Shown piece after piece: positions 1-8,103 of a stretch of DNA of 64,000 bases (position 1 is the stretch's first letter; every line of letters starts with the position of its first letter). Under the pieces are notes generated by a model, which searched no databases, was not told where the DNA came from, and worked only from the letters and a program-made list of their open reading frames with translations. Source of the DNA: UBA4717 sp045577925 (lineage in GTDB: Bacteria > Bacillota > Clostridia > Oscillospirales > CAG-272); assembly GCA_045577925.1 (NCBI GenBank), contig JAZNJH010000031.1, forward strand, positions 1 to 64,000, given 5' to 3'. A program made the position numbers and the translations under genes.

Positions 1-1
1 G

Positions 2-961
2 GGTAAGAGTGACGATAAAAAGAGCATAAAGAATAAGATAAGTATAGTAAATCAGCCGGCAAAAAAGAACTCGGTAAAATCGGTTTCGGAGATCGCACAG
101 CTCTTACAGGTTGAGGTGAGCTTTGAAACGGAGGCTGAGGAGATAAATTCATCAAGAGTCACAGCGGGTCTGCCCGAGGACGGATACAGCACGCTTGACG
201 CAGGAATTCCGAGATTTACGGACGGAGTTTCAAAGCTGACGGTACCCAAGACCCTCTCGGACGGTACCAAGATCACTGTTGATAAGGATGAGCTTTTGCA
301 CGAGCTTAACCTCGTATACGTAAAGGAAGAAATAGTCACCGAATCCATCCCCTTCGCTATAACCTACGTTGAATCGGACGATTATTACGTTGGAACTCAG
401 CTTCTTAAAACCGTTGGCAGAGAGGGAAAGGTAGAGATTACATACGAGATCGAGTATGATGCCGAGGGTGTGATATCAAAAGCCGAAACAGGCAGACGTA
501 CCTTGAGTGAGCCGATAACCGAGGTAATAGTTCTCGGAACGTCGGACGCGCCCACGAAGAATGCGAGTGGAAGCTTTATCTGGCCGACTAACGTCCCCGT
601 CGGTATTTCGTCTGAGTACGGCGGAAGAATGCTTTTCGGAAGCTATGATTATCACCGCGGCATTGACATCCCGAACTGGTACGGCTACGATATATGGGCA
701 GCCGATTCGGGAGTGGTTTCTTACGCAGGCTATAACGGCTCGTACGGCTATTACGTCATAATTGACCACGGAGACGGCATAAACACCTTGTATGCTCATT
801 GCTCTCGCTTGTACGTAAAAGCAGGAGACGAGGTGGTGCAGGGAGACGTTATTGCGGCGATAGGAGCAACAGGAGTTGCAACCGCAGACCATTTGCATTT
901 TGAGATAACTATTGATGGTGCGACGGTAAATCCCGCGGATTATCTTCCCGAAATTGAATAA
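2..961 (+). CDS. G5-domain M23 (LytM-type) peptidase, 5' end missing
   Basis: The frame is open from base 2, so the start lies before the window; 319 residues are visible. A G5 domain covers about visible residues 110-179, followed by a lysostaphin/LytM-type M23 zinc endopeptidase domain at about 195-315. The M23 residues are intact: His218 and Asp222 in HRGIDI, His266 in YAHCS, and His297/His299 in DHLHFEI. The family cuts peptide cross-bridges in peptidoglycan outside the membrane, and G5 domains bind the wall or its sugars. The missing N-terminus probably carries the signal or membrane segment. A 7-bp hairpin and tRNA-Arg follow directly. The substrate bond cannot be told from sequence. 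Confidence 0.9.
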   Translation, partial: GKSDDKKSIKNKISIVNQPAKKNSVKSVSEIAQLLQVEVSFETEAEEINSSRVTAGLPEDGYSTLDAGIPRFTDGVSKLTVPKTLSDGTKITVDKDELLHELNLVYVKEEIVTESIPFAITYVESDDYYVGTQLLKTVGREGKVEITYEIEYDAEGVISKAETGRRTLSEPITEVIVLGTSDAPTKNASGSFIWPTNVPVGISSEYGGRMLFGSYDYHRGIDIPNWYGYDIWAADSGVVSYAGYNGSYGYYVIIDHGDGINTLYAHCSRLYVKAGDEVVQGDVIAAIGATGVATADHLHFEITIDGATVNPADYLPEIE

Positions 962-966
962 AATAC

Positions 967-984
967 GCCCGACGCACGTCGGGC
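967..984 (+). terminator. Short GC-rich hairpin between the M23 gene and tRNA-Arg
   Basis: GCCCGAC pairs with GTCGGGC around a 4-base loop, just after the M23 stop codon. No T-run follows, so it is at best a weak terminator, or a structure that marks the 5' edge of the tRNA transcript for processing. Confidence 0.45.
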
Positions 985-990
985 ATATAA

Positions 991-1067
991 CCGCCCTTAG
1001 CTCAGTTGGATAGAGTACCGGATTCCGATTCCGTTGGTCGCAGGTTCGACTCCTGTAGGGCGGGCCA
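991..1067 (+). tRNA. tRNA-Arg (anticodon CCG)
   Basis: The cloverleaf is complete. The acceptor stem CCGCCCT pairs with AGGGCGG, the discriminator is G and CCA is encoded. The D arm is GCTC/GAGT, and the anticodon stem CCGGA/TCCGT carries the loop TTCCGAT with CCG at positions 34-36. The T arm has the loop TTCGACT. The outermost anticodon-stem pair is a C-T mismatch. It reads the Arg codon CGG. No promoter of its own is evident, so it may be read from the M23 gene. Confidence 0.93.
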
Positions 1068-1119
1068 AAAGAGACAAACACTTTTTATAACATAGTTATA
1101 ATGATGTTTGTCTCTTTTT
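1068..1119 (+). terminator. Terminator after tRNA-Arg
   Basis: AAAAGAGACAAACA is repeated as its inverted copy TGTTTGTCTCTTTTT, separated by about 20 bases that can form a small inner hairpin, and the right arm ends in a T-run. This is a rho-independent terminator for the tRNA transcript. Confidence 0.8.
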
Positions 1120-1228
1120 ATATACAAAAAAATACTATAATAGTGAAATTTTAAAATCGGGTATTGTAAAATATTGAGTAAATTATGAAAAAACTAAAAA
1201 ACATGCCGAATAACTTTTTGTTTATCTA

Positions 1229-1257
1229 TTGACTTTGTGTAATATATATGCTAATAT
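1229..1257 (+). promoter_or_regulatory. Sigma-A promoter of the RpiR-PHP-HAD-transporter operon
   Basis: TTGACT and TAATAT lie 17 bases apart, 55 bases upstream of the RpiR start. The rest of 1120-1311 is AT-rich with no other gene; an RpiR operator could lie here but I cannot define it. Confidence 0.7.
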
Positions 1258-1311
1258 AGAACGAAATATCACGTTAGAACCATTTAGTAGAATTAAATTC
1301 TGGAGATTGCA

Positions 1312-2154
1312 ATGATAATTTCACAAATTCATAATGCGTATAATTCGTTAACGCCAACAGAAAAGAGAATAGCGGCTTATATACTTAAATACCCAAAAGA
1401 AGTTGTCCATATGAGCGCAAAACAGCTTGCATCTGAGTGCAAAACGGTAGCATCAGCCGTAGATAGAACATGTAAATCTCTCGGCAAAGCCGGATTTGCA
1501 GAATTAAAAATTGAATTGGCTGTGGATTTGGGAGGCAGAGATAAGGTTGAAAACCATTTGCCGTTTTCTAAGAACGATACTCCCAAAACTGTTTTAAAGA
1601 AAGTTTTTAGTTCAGGTATCAACACTTTAAAATCAACTCAGCAAATGTTGGATTTTGATAACATGTTAAATATAACAAACATAATAACCTCTGCAAAAAG
1701 GGTGTTTATGTTTGGGGTCGGAACATCAGCTATAATTGCTACGGATGCCGCATACCGTTTTTCAGAGCTTGGTATACATGCATATGCATATACTGATTTT
1801 TCACAAATGAATATTATGGCTAAGTATATGGAAAAAGGCGACGTTGCATTATGCGTATCACATAGCGGCAACACAAAAGTAATGATCGACTCAACACGTA
1901 GCGCGAAAGAAGCAGGAGCTATAACAATTGGTCTTACAAGCTTTTCAAAAAGCCATCTTGCGAAGGAGTGCGACAAAACGATAATAGTGTATGCTGATGA
2001 GAAAAATTATCCGGTAGAGGCAGTATCAGCAAGAATTGCACAAATGTGTGTAGTCGATGCTCTTATGATGATGATAGCTTCGGTTAAGTATGATGATTTC
2101 ACTAAATATACAACACTTAGAAATCAGGTATACGAAGAAATAAGATATCAATAA
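1312..2154 (+). CDS. RpiR/MurR-family transcriptional regulator (HTH + SIS)
   Basis: 280 residues, the usual length of the family. An N-terminal helix-turn-helix (about 1-77, LTPTEKRIAAYIL to a SAKQLA turn) is followed by a SIS sugar-phosphate-binding domain (about 105-250, with VFMFGVGTSA and CVSHSGNTK). RpiR proteins sense phosphosugars and control neighbouring catabolic genes. It is the first gene of a tight set with a PHP phosphoesterase, an HAD phosphatase and an organophosphate-type transporter, so it probably controls that operon in response to a phosphorylated compound. The start is supported by GGAG eight bases upstream. The ligand is unknown. This gene is more AT-rich than the flanking M23 gene. 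Confidence 0.9.
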   Translation: MIISQIHNAYNSLTPTEKRIAAYILKYPKEVVHMSAKQLASECKTVASAVDRTCKSLGKAGFAELKIELAVDLGGRDKVENHLPFSKNDTPKTVLKKVFSSGINTLKSTQQMLDFDNMLNITNIITSAKRVFMFGVGTSAIIATDAAYRFSELGIHAYAYTDFSQMNIMAKYMEKGDVALCVSHSGNTKVMIDSTRSAKEAGAITIGLTSFSKSHLAKECDKTIIVYADEKNYPVEAVSARIAQMCVVDALMMMIASVKYDDFTKYTTLRNQVYEEIRYQ

Positions 2155-2173
2155 ACATTTTTAGGAGAATAAT

Positions 2174-3178
2174 ATGAAAAAGCACCTATTACCCGAAAGG
2201 GGTAAGCTCTACAAAGCTAACATGCACACGCATACAACTATTTCCGACGGAAGCCTTAGTCCTGAAGCTACCAAAGAGTTATATAAATCAAAAGGGTACT
2301 CTATAGTAGCTTTTACGGATCACGATGTTTTCTTACCACACCCTGAACTAAATGACGATAATTTCCTTGCGCTTCATGGATTTGAAGCTGAATTCAACGA
2401 GGATCACTCACATCCTATGAAGAATCGCAAGGAGATTAAAACCTGTCATTTGTGCTTTGTTGCGAAGACTTCTGATATAGTTGAGCAGCCGTGCTTTAAT
2501 CCGATCTATGCTTTACCCGGAAATGCCGGAAAATATGCTGATAAAGTTGAATACGATAAAAAAGAGCCCTTTTTCACAAGAGCGTTTTCTCCCGAAAATA
2601 TTAACGAAATGACCAAGAAAGCAAGCGAAGCAGGATTTTTTATTACATATAATCATCCAACGTGGTCGCTAGAAAATTACAACGACTACACTAAATACGA
2701 AAACCTTAATGCTATGGAGATATATAACCATGAGTGCCACAATCTCGGTTATGACTCTTATGTACCTACAATTTATGATGATATGCTAAAATGCGGTAAA
2801 AAGATTTACGCCGTAGCAGCTGACGATATTCATGGTACAAGTGTTGGCGGATTTATTATGATCAAAGCAGAAAAGTTACAGTATGAAACAATAACAGACG
2901 CACTGTTTGCAGGCGATTTTTATGCATCTAACGGTCCTGAAATATACGAGCTTTATATTGAGGATGACAAGATACACATAACATGTTCGGATGCAGCTAA
3001 TATTTCAATGACAACGGGAGCAAGATGTGCAAAACGTATAGTTGCACCTGAACACGGCAAAATAAACTCTGCTGTTTTTGATCTTGACAAAGAAGCCAAA
3101 TACTTTAAACTCTCTGTAAAGGATGCGAGAGGTAACTTTGCTGATACAAGAGCATATTTTATTGAAGATTTGATATAA
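2174..3178 (+). CDS. PHP-domain metal-dependent phosphoesterase
   Basis: 334 residues. The PHP metal-binding pattern is present in order: HTHT near residue 18, TDHD near 50, GFEAEF, a HLCF histidine, NHPTWS near 165 and the late AADDIHG. The family hydrolyses phosphoesters with a multinuclear metal site, but substrates vary (nucleotide phosphates, histidinol phosphate, phosphodiesters). The start follows GGAGAATA. It lies 19 bases after the RpiR gene and 12 before an HAD phosphatase, which suggests stepwise dephosphorylation of an imported organophosphate. The C-terminal 80 residues look like a small beta domain. The substrate is not identifiable. Confidence 0.85.
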   Translation: MKKHLLPERGKLYKANMHTHTTISDGSLSPEATKELYKSKGYSIVAFTDHDVFLPHPELNDDNFLALHGFEAEFNEDHSHPMKNRKEIKTCHLCFVAKTSDIVEQPCFNPIYALPGNAGKYADKVEYDKKEPFFTRAFSPENINEMTKKASEAGFFITYNHPTWSLENYNDYTKYENLNAMEIYNHECHNLGYDSYVPTIYDDMLKCGKKIYAVAADDIHGTSVGGFIMIKAEKLQYETITDALFAGDFYASNGPEIYELYIEDDKIHITCSDAANISMTTGARCAKRIVAPEHGKINSAVFDLDKEAKYFKLSVKDARGNFADTRAYFIEDLI

Positions 3179-3190
3179 ATAAGGAGAATT

Positions 3191-3838
3191 ATGAAAACCT
3201 ATCTTTTTGATTTTGACGGTACGCTTGTAGATTCAATGCCGTCCTTTATTCGTGCATGCCTCAGCGTTCTTGACGATTGCAATATAAAGTATAAGGATGA
3301 TATTATAAAAACCATAACTCCGCTCGGCTTTTCAGGAACCGCCGATCACTACATATTTCTTGGAGTAAATATGCCACGAGATGAGATTGTAGCTGAGTTC
3401 AAAAGACGTATGCTTGACGATTATCTGTATAAAATTCAGCCAAAAAGTAATGTTGTTGATACTCTTATAAAGCTAAAAAACCAAGGAGCATCACTTAATG
3501 TTTTAACAGCAAGTCCTCACGAAACTCTAGACCCATGCCTGAAGAGAGTTGGTCTTTACGGTTTGTTCTCAAATGTTTGGTCATGCGATGATTTTAATAC
3601 ATCGAAGGCCGATCCCGAAATCTATAAAATAGCAGCGGGGAAGATAGGAGTACCTGTCAGCGAAGTACTGTTTCTCGATGATAACATTGACGCAGGTAAA
3701 ACTGCAAAGCTTGCAGGCATGAATGTATGCGGAGTTTATGATGATTCGTCCAAGGATTATGTTCAGGAAATTAAAGCCGCCACCGATTTTTACATATACG
3801 ATTTTTTAGAGTTGCCTGAAATCGATTTTGGAGGTTAA
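3191..3838 (+). CDS. HAD-superfamily phosphatase (Gph/PgmB-like)
   Basis: 215 residues. Motif I is DFDGTLVDS near residue 7, with Asp7 the expected nucleophile and Asp9 the acid. Motif II is the LTAS region, and motifs III/IV are the lysine in TSKADPE and the acidic LFLDDN. A helical cap lies between motifs I and II. Cytoplasmic Mg2+-dependent phosphomonoesterase. The start follows AAGGAG seven bases upstream. As third gene of the RpiR operon it probably removes a phosphate from a product of the PHP enzyme. The substrate cannot be told. Confidence 0.87.
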   Translation: MKTYLFDFDGTLVDSMPSFIRACLSVLDDCNIKYKDDIIKTITPLGFSGTADHYIFLGVNMPRDEIVAEFKRRMLDDYLYKIQPKSNVVDTLIKLKNQGASLNVLTASPHETLDPCLKRVGLYGLFSNVWSCDDFNTSKADPEIYKIAAGKIGVPVSEVLFLDDNIDAGKTAKLAGMNVCGVYDDSSKDYVQEIKAATDFYIYDFLELPEIDFGG

Positions 3839-3847
3839 ATAACTAAA

Positions 3848-5032
3848 ATGAATTCTAAATTTTCAAGAGCAATATTTTTCATAGTGTATTTAGCATACAC
3901 GTCAATTTATATCGCAAGGATCAACCTCTCGGTTGCCGGCCCCGAGCTGATTACAGAAGGTGTACTCAATACAGTACAGATCGGTATGCTCGGAAGCATA
4001 TTTTCGACGATCTATGCAATAGGAAGGCTTATAAACGGCGGTATCAGCGACAGAACTCCCCCGTGGGTAATGTTAAGTGCAGGTCTTGGTATCGCAGGAC
4101 TGAGCAATCTATTTATAAGCTTTTTTCCGCCTTTTACCGGCATATTTATTCTGTGGCTTACGAACGCATACGCACAGTCAATGCTATGGAGCTCGGTTTT
4201 GTGTGTAGTTTCAAGCCTATACGACAAGCAAACGGCAAAGAAAAAGACGTCTGTAATGGTTACGTCCGTTGCGATGGGCAATATCCTCAGTATTATCGTA
4301 AATACCTATCTTATAACAAATTTTGGAACAAAGTTCGCCTTTATCGTTCCCGGCATTTTGACGCTTGCATTGGGCTTTTTTGTATTCATATCAACAAAGC
4401 ATATTAAGTCTTCTTCTGAAAATGCGGTAAAAAAGCACATATCTATGCTTGAGCTTATAAAAGAAAAGAGAGTACTGACGATGCTTGTTCCTGCTATGCT
4501 GCACGGAGTTATGAAGGACAATATCAGCCTCTGGATGGCAGTATTTATCGTTGACAGTTACAGCATTGATCTGACGAAATCATCGTACTACATACTTCTT
4601 ATACCTATAATCGGATTCATTGGCAGAATAGTTTATCCCGGGGTGTATAAGCTATGCGGCAACAAGGAAAATATTGTTTCTTTATCAGGCTTTATTGTTT
4701 CTGCAATATGCGCCCTTATCCTTTGCTTTAGTTCGATAGGAATCATGCCTGCAGTGCTATGCCTAAGTATCATTTACGCTGCAGTTTCAATGATAAACAC
4801 ATCAATCCTTTCAATCTATCCGCTTCACTTTCTTAAAACAGGAAACGTTGCATCCGTGAGCGGCATAATGGATTTCGCAACATACCTTGGAGCAGGCGTT
4901 TCGGGTGTAATCTACGGTGTTGTTATTAAAAATTTCGGATACATTCCTATGTTTGTATCTTGGGCGATTATATCTATTGTATCTGTTCTTATGCTCATCA
5001 AAATAAACTCGAACAAAAATAAATGTTTATAA
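3848..5032 (+). CDS. MFS transporter, organophosphate:phosphate antiporter-like
   Basis: 394 residues with about 12 hydrophobic segments. The N-terminal YTSIYIARINLSVAGPEL and the NGGISDR loop between helices 2 and 3 resemble GlpT/UhpT-type (OPA) carriers, which swap sugar phosphates or glycerol phosphate for phosphate. It ends the RpiR-PHP-HAD operon, so uptake of a phosphorylated compound followed by dephosphorylation is the simplest reading. The start lies 10 bases after the HAD stop, with the end of the previous gene (TTGGAGG) serving as ribosome site. A strong terminator follows. OPA membership is inferred from sequence feel, not a search. Confidence 0.82.
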   Translation: MNSKFSRAIFFIVYLAYTSIYIARINLSVAGPELITEGVLNTVQIGMLGSIFSTIYAIGRLINGGISDRTPPWVMLSAGLGIAGLSNLFISFFPPFTGIFILWLTNAYAQSMLWSSVLCVVSSLYDKQTAKKKTSVMVTSVAMGNILSIIVNTYLITNFGTKFAFIVPGILTLALGFFVFISTKHIKSSSENAVKKHISMLELIKEKRVLTMLVPAMLHGVMKDNISLWMAVFIVDSYSIDLTKSSYYILLIPIIGFIGRIVYPGVYKLCGNKENIVSLSGFIVSAICALILCFSSIGIMPAVLCLSIIYAAVSMINTSILSIYPLHFLKTGNVASVSGIMDFATYLGAGVSGVIYGVVIKNFGYIPMFVSWAIISIVSVLMLIKINSNKNKCL

Positions 5033-5037
5033 ATGTA

Positions 5038-5078
5038 AACAAAATGACGGTAGCCAAAATTGCCGTCATTTTGTTTTA
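5038..5078 (+). terminator. Terminator of the RpiR operon
   Basis: ACAAAATGACGG pairs with CCGTCATTTTGT around an A/T-rich loop, followed by TTTT. Confidence 0.85.
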
Positions 5079-5145
5079 TCCCTAACCCTGTATCGCAGTA
5101 AATATTTGTCAAATTGCTGATTATAGTAAAAATAAACAAAACGTG

Positions 5146-5174
5146 TTGAAATTAATAATAAATTGTGCTAAAAT
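5146..5174 (+). promoter_or_regulatory. Sigma-A promoter of the MATE-azlCD operon
   Basis: TTGAAA and TAAAAT are separated by 17 bases, 35 bases before the GTG start. Confidence 0.75.
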
Positions 5175-5208
5175 GTAACACAGAGTAATTTAATGAGGTA
5201 GAATTAAA

Positions 5209-6582
5209 GTGTTAAAAAAATCAGGTTCATCAATTGATATGAGAGTCGGTGCTCCGTGGAAAAGTATACTATGGTTCACGTTGCCTATGCTCATAGGAAA
5301 TATTGCACAGCAGCTATATAATACAGTAGACAGTATTGTCGTTGGCGAATATATAGGCGACAACGCGCTCGCCGCAGTCGGAAGCGCGGGGCCGATAGTC
5401 AATTTACTGCTTGTACTATTTATCGGTATTTCAGCAGGCGCTAGCATTATGACAGCTCAGTACTTTGGAGCACGAAACCGAGAAGCTTTATCACGAACGA
5501 TCGGCGCTTCAATAACCGTAACTATGGTATCGTGCGTTTTTTTAATATTAGTAGCAACGCCGCTAATAAGACCTTTGCTTATAATGCTGAACACTCCCGA
5601 TTCAATAGTAGACTGGTGCTATGATTATTTGTTCATATCGCTTGTAGGCATAGCAGGAATGGCGTTTTACAATATTTTAAGCGGAATAATCAGAGGAATG
5701 GGAGACTCCGTTTCAGCTCTTATATATTTATTGATTGCTACCGTTATAAATATCGTTCTAGATATTTATTTTGTAGCATCGCTTGATATGGGTGTTGGCG
5801 GTGTAGCGCTTGCTACGGTTATTGCTCAGATAGTTTCTTCAATTCTATGTATCTGTAAATTATCAAGAATGAAGGAATACTTTGATTTTGGGCTCAAATA
5901 CCTTATACCAGAGGCATCATACGTAAAAACGATAGTTAAACTCGGCCTTCCTTCCGGTTTGACACAGGCAATTTTCTCCTCGGCTATGATAATCGTTCAG
6001 TCGCTTACAAATCAGTTCGGTGAGCAGTTCATAGCGGCAAATGTAGTTATAATGCGTGTTGACGGATTTGCAATGATGCCAAACTTCTCGTTTGGCATGG
6101 CACTTACAACATACGCCGGCCAGAACGTTGGCGCCGGTCTATACGACAGAGTAACTAAGGGTGCCAAGCAGGGAACACTTATGGCAATTGGGTTCTCAGC
6201 AACAATAACAGGCATAATTCTACTCTTCGGCAAGGGGCTGATGGGTGTTTTCAGCGATACAGCAGACCTTGTTGACATGAGCTATTATTTAATGAAAATT
6301 CTGGCAGTAGGTTACATTGCCATGGCGATAACACAAAGTCTCTCGGGAATAATGCGCGGAGCAGGCGATACGGTGACACCTATGTGGATTTCGCTTATAA
6401 CGACTGTTGCTCTGCGTGTTCCGGTTGCATACGGAATATCCTACTTAACAAGAACGCCTGAGCTTCCGTTTGGCAGATATGAGTGTATACAGATTTCACT
6501 TTTGGTATCATGGGTAATGGGAGCCGCTTTGACCGTAATATTCTATCGTATCGGTAAATGGAAAAATAAGGCTATCAAATAA
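5209..6582 (+). CDS. MATE-family efflux transporter
   Basis: 457 residues with about 12 membrane helices in two similar halves, the normal MATE length. Conserved parts include WFTLPMLIGNIAQQLYNTVDSIVVG at the N-terminus and PSGLTQAIFSS in the second half. MATE carriers export drugs or metabolites in exchange for Na+ or H+. The GTG start is set by GAGGTA eight bases upstream. It shares an operon with azlCD (1-base overlap), which suggests an export role in amino acid balance, but its substrate is not readable from sequence. Confidence 0.92.
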   Translation: MLKKSGSSIDMRVGAPWKSILWFTLPMLIGNIAQQLYNTVDSIVVGEYIGDNALAAVGSAGPIVNLLLVLFIGISAGASIMTAQYFGARNREALSRTIGASITVTMVSCVFLILVATPLIRPLLIMLNTPDSIVDWCYDYLFISLVGIAGMAFYNILSGIIRGMGDSVSALIYLLIATVINIVLDIYFVASLDMGVGGVALATVIAQIVSSILCICKLSRMKEYFDFGLKYLIPEASYVKTIVKLGLPSGLTQAIFSSAMIIVQSLTNQFGEQFIAANVVIMRVDGFAMMPNFSFGMALTTYAGQNVGAGLYDRVTKGAKQGTLMAIGFSATITGIILLFGKGLMGVFSDTADLVDMSYYLMKILAVGYIAMAITQSLSGIMRGAGDTVTPMWISLITTVALRVPVAYGISYLTRTPELPFGRYECIQISLLVSWVMGAALTVIFYRIGKWKNKAIK

Positions 6583-7316
6583 TGTACGGAGTTAGATTTC
6601 AAATGAAGGAAATTAATAGTTTTCTGCGCGGAATCAATGATGGAATTCCGATATGTTTAGGATATATATCAGTGGCTTTCGCTTTCGGTATCTTTGCAAC
6701 GGAAAGTGGGTTGTCTTTGCTTGAAACGCTGTTGATTTCAATGACAAACGTAACGTCAGCGGGACAGTTAGCGGGAGTGCCGATAATAGCCGGCGGCGGA
6801 AGCTTTATTGAGCTTGCGCTTGCTCAACTCGTTATTAATCTCCGATATTCGCTTATGTCGGTATCGTTGTCACAGAAAATCGGCAAAAGTGTAGGTATGC
6901 TTGACAGATTTATCATTTCGTTCGTTAACACAGACGAGGTGTTTGCGGTAGCTTCTTCAAAGCAAGAAAACGTCGGGAACAAATATTTGTACGGACTGAT
7001 ATTAACCCCATATCTTGGCTGGAGTTTCGGCACACTTATCGGCGCGGCTGCCGGAAATGTTTTGCCTGAATCGGTTGTATCTGCTCTCGGCATAGCTATA
7101 TACGGTATGTTCATAGCGATCGTTGTTCCTCAGGTAAAAATCAACAGACCAACGCTTTTGTGCGTACTTCTAGCTATATCCCTCAGCTGCGTCTTTTATT
7201 ATACACCCTTTTTAAATACTGTCCCGAGCGGATTTACTGTAATACTGTGCGCAGGACTAGCAAGTGCTTTGTTTGCGCTGTTCGCTCCGGTCAAGGAGGT
7301 CCAGAATGATGAATAA
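6582..7316 (+). CDS. azlC: AzlC-family branched-chain amino acid exporter, large subunit
   Basis: 244 residues from the ATG that overlaps the MATE stop (TAATG). A second in-frame ATG at 6603 with GGAG 11 bases upstream would give 237 residues and cannot be excluded. Several hydrophobic segments; the GIPICLGYISVAFAFGIFA and SAGQLAG motifs are typical of AzlC/YgaZ. With AzlD it forms a two-subunit exporter of branched-chain amino acids or analogues. The azlD start lies inside its last codons. Its position just upstream of an ilvE-containing operon fits a role in branched-chain amino acid balance. Confidence 0.92.
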   Translation: MYGVRFQMKEINSFLRGINDGIPICLGYISVAFAFGIFATESGLSLLETLLISMTNVTSAGQLAGVPIIAGGGSFIELALAQLVINLRYSLMSVSLSQKIGKSVGMLDRFIISFVNTDEVFAVASSKQENVGNKYLYGLILTPYLGWSFGTLIGAAAGNVLPESVVSALGIAIYGMFIAIVVPQVKINRPTLLCVLLAISLSCVFYYTPFLNTVPSGFTVILCAGLASALFALFAPVKEVQNDE

Positions 7317-7620
7317 TTTTTGGATATATCTCCTCATTATGGCGGGCGTAACTTATCTTGTACGAATGTTGCCGTTTGTTCTTGTCAAAGAAAAGATAAA
7401 AAATAAATTCGTGCTTTCATTTTTGTACTACATACCGTATGCAGTACTCAGTGTAATGACTATACCGGCAATATTTACTTCAACAAGCGAAGTGATCTCT
7501 GCAATTGCAGGCTTTGTTGTTGCTGTGATATTATCGTATTTTGGGGGAAGCTTGTTAAAGGTTGCTGCCTTTTCCTGCTTATGCGTATATATTATTGAAC
7601 TTATTATGAGATTGGTATAG
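7306..7620 (+). CDS. azlD: AzlD-family branched-chain amino acid exporter, small subunit
   Basis: 104 residues with about four membrane helices (VTYLVRMLPFVLV, YIPYAVLSVMTIPAIF). The start at 7306 follows AAGGAGG by six bases; an ATG at 7309 is also possible. A longer in-frame reading from 7264 lies inside azlC and adds an arginine-rich, non-conserved stretch, so it was dropped. The gene overlaps the end of azlC by 11 bases, as expected for coupled translation of the two subunits. Confidence 0.92.
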   Translation: MMNNFWIYLLIMAGVTYLVRMLPFVLVKEKIKNKFVLSFLYYIPYAVLSVMTIPAIFTSTSEVISAIAGFVVAVILSYFGGSLLKVAAFSCLCVYIIELIMRLV

Positions 7621-7710
7621 TTTACTATCGGTAAAATGTCGAAAAAATTGCGGTTTTACGCATTACATATAGCAAAATTTCCGTATTTTAGGAATTTCAC
7701 CCCTATTTGC

Positions 7711-7740
7711 TTGACAAGTCCGCTTGAATTATGTTACTAT
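7711..7740 (+). promoter_or_regulatory. Sigma-A promoter before the small membrane protein
   Basis: TTGACA and TACTAT lie 18 bases apart, about 25 bases before the next start. No clear terminator separates azlD from this promoter. Confidence 0.75.
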
Positions 7741-7764
7741 TAAGTATATTTTAAGGAGGCAGGA

Positions 7765-8013
7765 ATGATGAACTTTTTTTCTACTGCGAAAAAGAATACA
7801 GTTTCATTTTCAGGTGCAAGTTTTGCGCCTTCTTGCCGCGCATTTGAAAATAATACAGATAATATGCTCATGTCCGGCACTGCACTTGCAGTGTCGGTTT
7901 TGTTTTCTCTAATTGCTATACTTGCGCTTATTATGCTCAATGCCATTATCGGTATTAACCTTATAGGCATGCTAATAATTGCGATTACAGCAACAAGATT
8001 AATAAAAGAATGA
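7765..8013 (+). CDS. Small membrane protein of unknown function
   Basis: 82 residues; I do not recognise the family. The N-terminal 35 residues are polar. Residues about 40-75 form one long or two short hydrophobic segments (SVLFSLIAILALIMLNAII, then LIGMLIIAI), ending in RLIKE, so the C-terminus is probably cytoplasmic. A consensus promoter and AAGGAGG seven bases before the ATG support expression. Its stop codon is the first base pair of a possible attenuator before the long operon, so transcription may continue into that operon. Confidence 0.65.
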   Translation: MMNFFSTAKKNTVSFSGASFAPSCRAFENNTDNMLMSGTALAVSVLFSLIAILALIMLNAIIGINLIGMLIIAITATRLIKE

Positions 8014-8083
8014 GCAAAACTGTGATACGATTATCACGTAAACCAAAAATTAAAGGCGGTTTTGCTCATGGCAAGACCGCTTT
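8011..8083 (+). promoter_or_regulatory. Possible transcription attenuator before the acyl-CoA/2-oxoacid operon
   Basis: GCGGTTTTGC (8056-8065) pairs with GCAAGACCGC (8071-8080), one pair being G-U, and is followed by TTTATT: a terminator hairpin. TGAGCAAAAC (8011-8020) is the exact inverted copy of GTTTTGCTCA (8059-8068) and would compete with that hairpin. A third small stem, GTGATA/TATCAC (8022-8037), lies between them. The layout is that of an antiterminator/terminator switch ending 20 bases before the next start. It could also be only a terminator for the small gene. I recognise no known riboswitch class. Confidence 0.55.
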
Positions 8084-8103
8084 ATTATGTTACGGAGGAT
8101 TTT

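Noticed and set aside
476..1081. 201-residue minus-strand reading frame over the M23 gene and tRNA-Arg
   Set aside because: It lies opposite a clear peptidase gene and reads across a tRNA; the tRNA-derived peptide is a well-known false gene product.
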